NCBI GenBank assembly: GCA_027067015.1
Contig: JAMOMS010000153.1
Coordinates: forward strand, 1 to 11,245
Source of the DNA: Campylobacterales bacterium
GTDB lineage: Bacteria; Campylobacterota; Campylobacteria; Campylobacterales; Hydrogenimonadaceae
Length of the DNA: 11,245 nucleotides
Reading direction: 5' to 3'
Both the position numbers and the translations under genes were made by a program. The notes under the pieces were generated by a model. That model saw only the letters and a program-made list of their open reading frames with translations. It made no database searches and was not told where the DNA came from. Shown here piece by piece: positions 7,011 through 11,245 of this stretch (its first letter is position 1; each line of letters begins with the position of its first letter).

Positions 7011-7969
7011 GCGTTCTCCTCGTCAAAAAAGTTGTGCGCTTCCAGCGTTTCGACCAGTTTGCGAACCGAATCGACCGATTTTTTGAACATTTTGCGCTCG
7101 CAGGCATTAAGCGACACGTTAATGATATCCTCGGCGCCGTTGGCCCCAATGGAGACCGGCACGCCGCTGACAATACCGCTATAGCCGTATTCGCCGTCAA
7201 GATAGACGGCGCAGGGGTAGATCTGCTTGGTATCTTTGAGAATCGCTTCGACCATAATGGTGGTGGACTTGGCCGGCGCGTAGTAGGCGGAGCCGGTTTT
7301 AAGATAGCCCACAATCTCCGCGCCGCCGTGCTTGGTGCGCTCGACAATCTCGTCGATCTCCTCATCGGTCAACAGGTCATTGAGCGGTACGCCCGCCACG
7401 GTAGAGTAGCGCGGAAGCGGCACCATGTCATCCCCGTGACCGCCGATAACAGAGGCGCGGATCTGGCCCGCGCCGTAGCCCAGTTTCTCCTGAATGAAGT
7501 AGGCCATTCTGGAGCTGTCCAGAATACCGGCCATCCCCAAAACGCGGTTGCGTTCAAACCCGCTCTCTTTGAGCGCCACGTAGGTCATGGCATCCAGGGG
7601 GTTGGAGACCATGATGATGATGGCGTTAGGGGAGTAGGTTTTAATATCGCGCACCACCTCCCGGGTGATTTTGGCATTGGTCAAGAGCAGGTCGTCCCGG
7701 CTCATGCCGGGCAGGCGGGGACTGCCGGCGGTTACGACCACCACATCGCAATCTTTGAGTTGCTCGGGCTCTTCAGCCACGGAGACAATGGTGTGGCTTC
7801 TGGCCGCCGCGGCGGCCTGGCTCATATCCAGCGCCTTGCCTTTGGCGATATCTATTTTATTGTCACGCAAAATAATCTCGTGACACGACCCGTTCATCGC
7901 CAAAATAAACGCGGCCGTCGATCCGACGTTGCCGGCACCGACAATGCCGACACGTTTTCCTTTACCCAT
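7007..7969 (-). CDS. mdh: Malate dehydrogenase (LDH-like, NAD-type)
   Basis: This 320-aa enzyme interconverts malate and oxaloacetate with NAD(H). The Rossmann motif GAGNVG is at residues 11-16, and an acidic residue ends the second strand (D36), which favours NAD over NADP. Substrate residues of the malate type are present: R85 and R91 in the mobile loop ([10 protein letters not shown]), N123 in SNPLD, R154 and the catalytic H178 in GGHGDD. An arginine at the loop position where lactate dehydrogenases have glutamine supports malate use. The reading frame stays open to 8080, but the start is placed at 7969 because AAAGGA lies six bases upstream and the protein then begins right at the fold. 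An ATG two codons earlier (7975) abuts the ribosome-binding site and is less likely. It heads the block mdh-fumarase-sucCD. Confidence 0.95.
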   Translation of the reverse strand: MGKGKRVGIVGAGNVGSTAAFILAMNGSCHEIILRDNKIDIAKGKALDMSQAAAAARSHTIVSVAEEPEQLKDCDVVVVTAGSPRLPGMSRDDLLLTNAKITREVVRDIKTYSPNAIIIMVSNPLDAMTYVALKESGFERNRVLGMAGILDSSRMAYFIQEKLGYGAGQIRASVIGGHGDDMVPLPRYSTVAGVPLNDLLTDEEIDEIVERTKHGGAEIVGYLKTGSAYYAPAKSTTIMVEAILKDTKQIYPCAVYLDGEYGYSGIVSGVPVSIGANGAEDIINVSLNACERKMFKKSVDSVRKLVETLEAHNFFDEENA

Positions 7970-7987
7970 GGGCATTCCTTTCTTTTG

Positions 7988-8009
7988 TACCTCTTTTAAT
8001 AAAGAGGTA
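7988..8009 (-). promoter_or_regulatory. Perfect inverted repeat ahead of mdh
   Basis: TACCTCTTT (7988-7996) and its exact reverse complement AAAGAGGTA (8001-8009) are separated by four bases. The repeat ends 18 bases before the chosen mdh start. As DNA it resembles an operator for a dimeric regulator. As RNA it would form a 9-bp hairpin just upstream of the AAAGGA ribosome-binding site, without covering it. No T-tract follows, so it is not a terminator. Which reading is right cannot be told from sequence. Confidence 0.5.
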
Positions 8010-8056
8010 TAGACATGAGAATCTTTTTTTCTATTCATCAACACCCGTTTGTTTGA

Positions 8057-8085
8057 AGATAAACGAATAAAACTTTGCAAGCCAA
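8057..8085 (-). promoter_or_regulatory. Weak candidate promoter for the mdh-suc block
   Basis: TTGGCT (8085-8080) and TTATCT (8062-8057) are spaced by 17 bases on the minus strand, between the icd hairpin and mdh. Both hexamers are imperfect. A transcript from here would have a leader of about 80 bases that contains the inverted repeat at 7988-8009. Read-through from icd is the alternative. Confidence 0.22.
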
Positions 8086-8106
8086 AGCTTTATCCACCTA
8101 CCTTAA

Positions 8107-8122
8107 GCCCCCCGAAGGGGGC
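8107..8122 (-). terminator. UUCG-capped hairpin after icd, without a T-tract
   Basis: GCCCCC (8122-8117) pairs with GGGGGC (8112-8107) around a TTCG loop, seven bases after the icd stop codon. Flanking TTAA on both sides could extend the stem across a two-base bulge. The following bases are TTAAGGTAGG, not a T-run, so termination may be weak or absent. The hairpin may instead mark the 3' end of icd mRNA or give partial read-through into mdh. Confidence 0.45.
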
Positions 8123-8129
8123 AGTTAAC

Positions 8130-10313
8130 TTAGAGGCTGTCAACGATTTTGTTGAAGGTTTCGCTCGGACGCATCGCCTTTTCGGCTTTGGCGTCGTCAA
8201 ACATATAGTAACCGCCGACATCGGCAGGGTTGCCCTCTACCGCCAGCAGTTCTTCAAGAATCTTCTCTTCATTCTCCGCCAGCGCTTTGGCCACCGGCGC
8301 GAATTTTTCGGCATAGGCTTTGTCGTCGCTGTTAGCCAGCGCTTCGGCCCAGTAGCGCGCCAGCCAGTAGTGGCTCGCTTTGTTGTCGGGCTGACCGCAT
8401 TTTCTGCCGGGCGCCTTGTCGTTATCCAGATACCCTTCGTTGGCTTTATCCAACGCCTTGGCCATCTCTTCAATCTTGGCGTCGTTATGTTTGCGCGCCT
8501 CCATACGCAGTGACTCGGCCAGGGCCAAAAACTCGCCCAGGCTGTCCCAGCGCAGGTGGCTCTCTTTAAGAAACTGCTCGACGTGCTTGGGTGCCGAACC
8601 GCCCGCACCGGTCTCAAAGAGTCCGCCGCCTGCCAGTAGGGGCACGATAGAGAGCATTTTGGCCGAGGTACCCAGCTCAAGAATGGGATACATATCGGTC
8701 AGGTGGTCGCGAAGCACGTTACCGGTGACGGCGATGGTATCTTTGCCTTCGCGGATGCGGGTGTTGGTAAAGCGCGTGGCGTCGGTAACATTCATGAAGT
8801 GGATCTCAAGGCCGTCGGTGTTGTGCTCTTTGAGGTACTCTTTGACCAGTTTAATAAGGTTGGCGTCATGGGCGCGGTTCTCATCCAGCCAGAAGACGAC
8901 AGGGATCTTCTCGATCTGTCCGCGCTCTACCGCCAGGCGCACCCAGTCGCGGATGGCGATATCTTTGGTGCGCACCAGCCGCCAGATATCACCCTTCTCG
9001 ACATTGTGGCTCATCAGCACGTTGCCGCTTGCGTCTTTAACCTCCATCACGCCGTCTTCGGCGACCTCAAAGGTGGTGGGGTGAGAGCCGTACTCTTCCG
9101 CTTTCATCGCCATCAGGCCCACGTTTTGCATACTGCCCATGGTGGTGACGTCAAACTGACCGTGTTTTTTGACGTCTTCAAGCATCTCTTCGTGGAACAT
9201 GGCGTAGGTAGAGTCGGGAATGACCGCCAGGGTTTCGCGCGCTTCGCCGTTTTTGTCCCACTGTTTGCCGCCTTCGCGTACCACGACGGGCATGGAGGCG
9301 TCGATGATAATGAGGTTGGAAGCGTCCAGGTTGGTAATGAGATTGTCGCTGTCGCTCATGGCCAGGTCGGGCTTGCGATTGAGAATGACATCCTTGATCG
9401 CTTTTTCGATCTCCTCGCCTTTGTCGGACTTTTTGAGTTTGTCATACAGGTCACCCAGACCCAGGTTGGGGTTGACGCCGATTTTCTCAAACTCGTCGGC
9501 ATACTTTTCAAAGACATCTTTGAAAAAGATCTCCACGGCGTGGCCGAACATGATGGGGTCGGAGATTTTCATCATGGTGGCTTTGAGGTGGAGTGACCAG
9601 ATCAGGTCTTTCTCTTTGGCCTCTTCAATGGTTTTGGCATAAAAATCGCGCAGTTTCTTGGCGGACATGAAGGTCGCGTCCAGCACCTCGCCGTCTTGCG
9701 CCTCGATCTCTTTGAGCACTTTGCCGTTGAGCTCAATGGTCACTTTCTGGGCCTTGTCCACAATGACCGACTTCTCGTTGCCGTAGAAGTCACCGTCGCC
9801 GCCCATATGCACCACGCGGGCTTTGCAGTCAGGCGCCACCGGCTTGAGACGGTGGGGGTGCTCTTGGGCATACTTTTTAACCGCTTTGGCGGCACGGCGG
9901 TCGGAGTTACCCTCACGCAGAACCGGGTTGACGGCGGAACCGAGACAGACAGAATACTTCTCTTTGATTTTTGCCTCTTCCTCGTTTTGGGGATTCTCGG
10001 GATAATCAGGCAGATCGTACCCCTTCTCTTTCAGCTCCGCGATACACTCTTTGAGCTGGGTAACGGAAGCGGAGATGTTGGGAAGCTTGATGATGTTGGC
10101 CTCGGGTTTGTGTACCAGCTCGCCCAGTTTGGCCAGCTCGTCATCGGCGTAACCGAAAGTGGCCAAAACGCGTCCGGCCAGGGAGATGTCGCTTTGCACA
10201 ACGTCTACGCCGGCCGCTTTGATAAAGTTTTTCACAACGGGAAAAAGCGAATAGGTCGCCAGCGCGGGCGCCTCGTCGATCTTCGACCAGATGATCGTGG
10301 GGTTGGATGCCAT
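8130..10313 (-). CDS. icd: Monomeric NADP-dependent isocitrate dehydrogenase
   Basis: The 727-aa single-chain enzyme interconverts isocitrate and 2-oxoglutarate plus CO2 with NADP(H). Run reductively, it fixes CO2 onto 2-oxoglutarate. It belongs to the monomeric family (Azotobacter and Corynebacterium type, about 740 aa). Mapping onto the Azotobacter numbering with a steady offset recovers the isocitrate and metal residues S126, N129, R133, R139, K249, D338, Y408 and R535. It also recovers the three NADP-phosphate contacts H577, R588 and R637 (Azotobacter H589, R600, R649). The offset is 6 before about residue 250 and 12 after 338, so a gap of about six residues lies between. The start ATG has AAGGAG five bases upstream. 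The open frame reaches 10400 but the extra 29 residues do not resemble the family. It is followed by a UUCG hairpin and then mdh. Confidence 0.96.
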   Translation of the reverse strand: MASNPTIIWSKIDEAPALATYSLFPVVKNFIKAAGVDVVQSDISLAGRVLATFGYADDELAKLGELVHKPEANIIKLPNISASVTQLKECIAELKEKGYDLPDYPENPQNEEEAKIKEKYSVCLGSAVNPVLREGNSDRRAAKAVKKYAQEHPHRLKPVAPDCKARVVHMGGDGDFYGNEKSVIVDKAQKVTIELNGKVLKEIEAQDGEVLDATFMSAKKLRDFYAKTIEEAKEKDLIWSLHLKATMMKISDPIMFGHAVEIFFKDVFEKYADEFEKIGVNPNLGLGDLYDKLKKSDKGEEIEKAIKDVILNRKPDLAMSDSDNLITNLDASNLIIIDASMPVVVREGGKQWDKNGEARETLAVIPDSTYAMFHEEMLEDVKKHGQFDVTTMGSMQNVGLMAMKAEEYGSHPTTFEVAEDGVMEVKDASGNVLMSHNVEKGDIWRLVRTKDIAIRDWVRLAVERGQIEKIPVVFWLDENRAHDANLIKLVKEYLKEHNTDGLEIHFMNVTDATRFTNTRIREGKDTIAVTGNVLRDHLTDMYPILELGTSAKMLSIVPLLAGGGLFETGAGGSAPKHVEQFLKESHLRWDSLGEFLALAESLRMEARKHNDAKIEEMAKALDKANEGYLDNDKAPGRKCGQPDNKASHYWLARYWAEALANSDDKAYAEKFAPVAKALAENEEKILEELLAVEGNPADVGGYYMFDDAKAEKAMRPSETFNKIVDSL

Positions 10314-10346
10314 TGTCTCTCCTTGATGAAGTTGGGGTTTATAGCT

Positions 10347-10352
10347 TTTATA
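10347..10352 (-). promoter_or_regulatory. Possible -10 box of icd
   Basis: TATAAA on the minus strand lies 33 bases before the icd start, in the context CTACTATAAAAG, leaving a leader of roughly 26 bases. A second TATAAA at 10343-10338 is a weaker alternative with a very short leader. No convincing -35 hexamer is present. A palindrome occupies the -35 region. Confidence 0.4.
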
Positions 10353-10366
10353 GTAGCAATCCAAAG

Positions 10367-10384
10367 ATTTAGCCCATCCTAAAT
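10367..10384 (-). promoter_or_regulatory. Operator-like palindrome in the icd promoter region
   Basis: ATTTAG and CTAAAT form a perfect 6-base inverted repeat with a six-base spacer. It is centred about 25 bases upstream of the candidate -10 box, so it covers the -35 region of the putative icd promoter. This is where repressors or some activators of two-fold symmetry bind. No known consensus is recognised and chance occurrence is possible for so short a repeat. Confidence 0.35.
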
Positions 10385-10419
10385 AGCCCCCAACGCCCAA
10401 AGATGAGACGCTTACTGTT

Positions 10420-11245
10420 TCATTTGTTCACACTTCTAAGCACTCGCAGGTGATCACTGTAACGGTTGGTAAACACGTGGCGGCCGTTTTTGCCTTTGAC
10501 AAAGTAAAGAAAATCGGTTTGGGCCGGCTTGATCGCCGCCTTGATCGCTTCCAAAGAGACGCTGCCCACGGGCCGGGGGGGCAACCCTTTGTGCTTGTAG
10601 GTATTAAAAAGCGATGTGTCCTGACGAATGCGGCCGGCGGTGACTTTGATGTGCGAAAAGCGGCCGTAATTAAGGGAACCGTCCATCTGCAGAGGCATCC
10701 CTTTTTTAAGACGGTTGTAGATCACACTGGCCACCAGCGGCATCTCCTCCTCATCCGCCGCCTCCTTTTGGATGATGGAGGCGATGGTGACGTAACGAAA
10801 CCACTGTTTGGGATCATATTTGCCGAAAAACTTCTCCGCCAGCCGACGGTGACGGGCCATGGAACGGCTGACAAGGTAGTAGAGAAGGTGGCTCTCGCCT
10901 ATGCCTTTGGGCACACGGTAGGTATCAGGGAAAATCACCCCGTCAGGATAGGGAGCGTAGCGTTCATAGGCTTTTTGTAAACGTTTGGGATCATAGCCGA
11001 AACGCTTGCTCAACTGCTCGAAAAAGATCTCGCGGGTCTCGCCGGGAATAAGCGTCACACTCTCCAACGCCGCTTTGGCATGGGTGAGTTTGTAGAGAAA
11101 ATCCCCCTTTTTCATCCGGCTCTTTCCCATGTCAATCCACCCTTTTTGCGGGTAGCCGAAAAAGCGCAGTAACCACCCGTCCAATGCATTGACATCAACA
11201 CCGGAGCGCTTCAGATATGCTATAATCATCCCCCCCGAACCGGCC
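10420..11245 (-). CDS. mltG: Endolytic murein transglycosylase MltG (YceG-like), N-terminus outside the window
   Basis: MltG is an inner-membrane enzyme that cuts nascent peptidoglycan strands and so limits glycan length. About 275 residues are visible. The frame is open to the window edge, and the first visible ATG (11229) falls within a conserved segment. The real start and the usual N-terminal membrane anchor are therefore probably beyond 11245. Counting from that ATG, the LPGE-like IPGET segment is at 61-65 and the catalytic glutamate is E156 in SIIQKEA. It is followed by VASVIYNRL (167-174), LQMDGSLNYG (180-189), FNTYKHKGLPPRP (near 208-220) and the C-terminal FVKGKNGRHVFT region typical of YceG proteins. 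The common LQTDPTV motif appears here as LQMDGSL, a mild divergence. It has no metabolic link to the downstream TCA genes. No clear terminator separates it from icd. Confidence 0.92.
   Translation of the reverse strand, partial: AGSGGMIIAYLKRSGVDVNALDGWLLRFFGYPQKGWIDMGKSRMKKGDFLYKLTHAKAALESVTLIPGETREIFFEQLSKRFGYDPKRLQKAYERYAPYPDGVIFPDTYRVPKGIGESHLLYYLVSRSMARHRRLAEKFFGKYDPKQWFRYVTIASIIQKEAADEEEMPLVASVIYNRLKKGMPLQMDGSLNYGRFSHIKVTAGRIRQDTSLFNTYKHKGLPPRPVGSVSLEAIKAAIKPAQTDFLYFVKGKNGRHVFTNRYSDHLRVLRSVNK

Noticed and set aside
7970..8080. N-terminal extension of mdh by 37 codons to an ATG at 8080
   Set aside because: The added residues do not belong to the malate dehydrogenase fold and would include the inverted repeat at 7988-8009. 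The start at 7969 has a properly spaced ribosome-binding site.
10314..10400. N-terminal extension of icd by 29 codons to an ATG at 10400
   Set aside because: It would place the likely promoter and the ribosome-binding site inside the gene, and the family begins at the conserved segment right after the ATG at 10313.
1..11245. Search for a novel defence, mobile or secretion system
   Set aside because: Every substantial reading frame that is not an antisense shadow is a recognised central-metabolism or cell-wall enzyme. No transposase, integrase, direct-repeat pair, toxin-antitoxin pair or nuclease is seen.

Overview
The window is a stretch of a bacterial chromosome that carries most of a reductive (reverse) TCA cycle gene set. 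Every protein gene and the one RNA gene lie on the minus strand, so transcription runs from high to low coordinates. The organism is most likely an autotrophic member of Campylobacterota. The reasons are the oorDABC subunit order known from Helicobacter and Campylobacter, the monomeric NADP-type isocitrate dehydrogenase, the two-subunit class I fumarase and the proteobacterial-type RNase P RNA. The sequence is GC-rich for that phylum (clearly above 50% by eye), which suggests a high-GC genus such as Nitratifractor. That placement is inference.

Layout in transcription order: (1) 11245-10420, the C-terminal part of the murein transglycosylase mltG, cut by the window edge. (2) 10313-8130, icd, preceded by a short promoter region with an operator-like palindrome and followed by a UUCG-capped hairpin. 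(3) 7969-3512, a tight block mdh, fumarase alpha, fumarase beta, sucC, sucD, with gaps from a 4-base overlap to 24 bases; a perfect 9-base inverted repeat lies just ahead of mdh. (4) 3511-3362, a gap after sucD with two consecutive stem-loops and a possible promoter. (5) 3358-471, oorD, oorA, oorB, oorC, the four subunits of 2-oxoglutarate:ferredoxin oxidoreductase, ending in a clear intrinsic terminator. (6) about 400 to 1, rnpB, whose 3' end lies outside the window.

Run reductively, the enzymes form an unbroken path: oxaloacetate to malate (Mdh), malate to fumarate (fumarase), then after fumarate reduction (not encoded here) succinate to succinyl-CoA (SucCD), succinyl-CoA plus CO2 to 2-oxoglutarate (OorDABC, using reduced ferredoxin), and 2-oxoglutarate plus CO2 to isocitrate (Icd). 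Fumarate reductase, aconitase and ATP citrate lyase are not in this window. The same enzymes can work oxidatively, so the sequence alone does not fix the direction.

I see no mobile element, CRISPR array, tRNA or defence system. The least ordinary features are non-coding: a strongly enlarged P12 arm in the RNase P RNA (about 142 bases where E. coli has about 23), tandem stem-loops between sucD and oorD, and palindromes ahead of mdh and icd.
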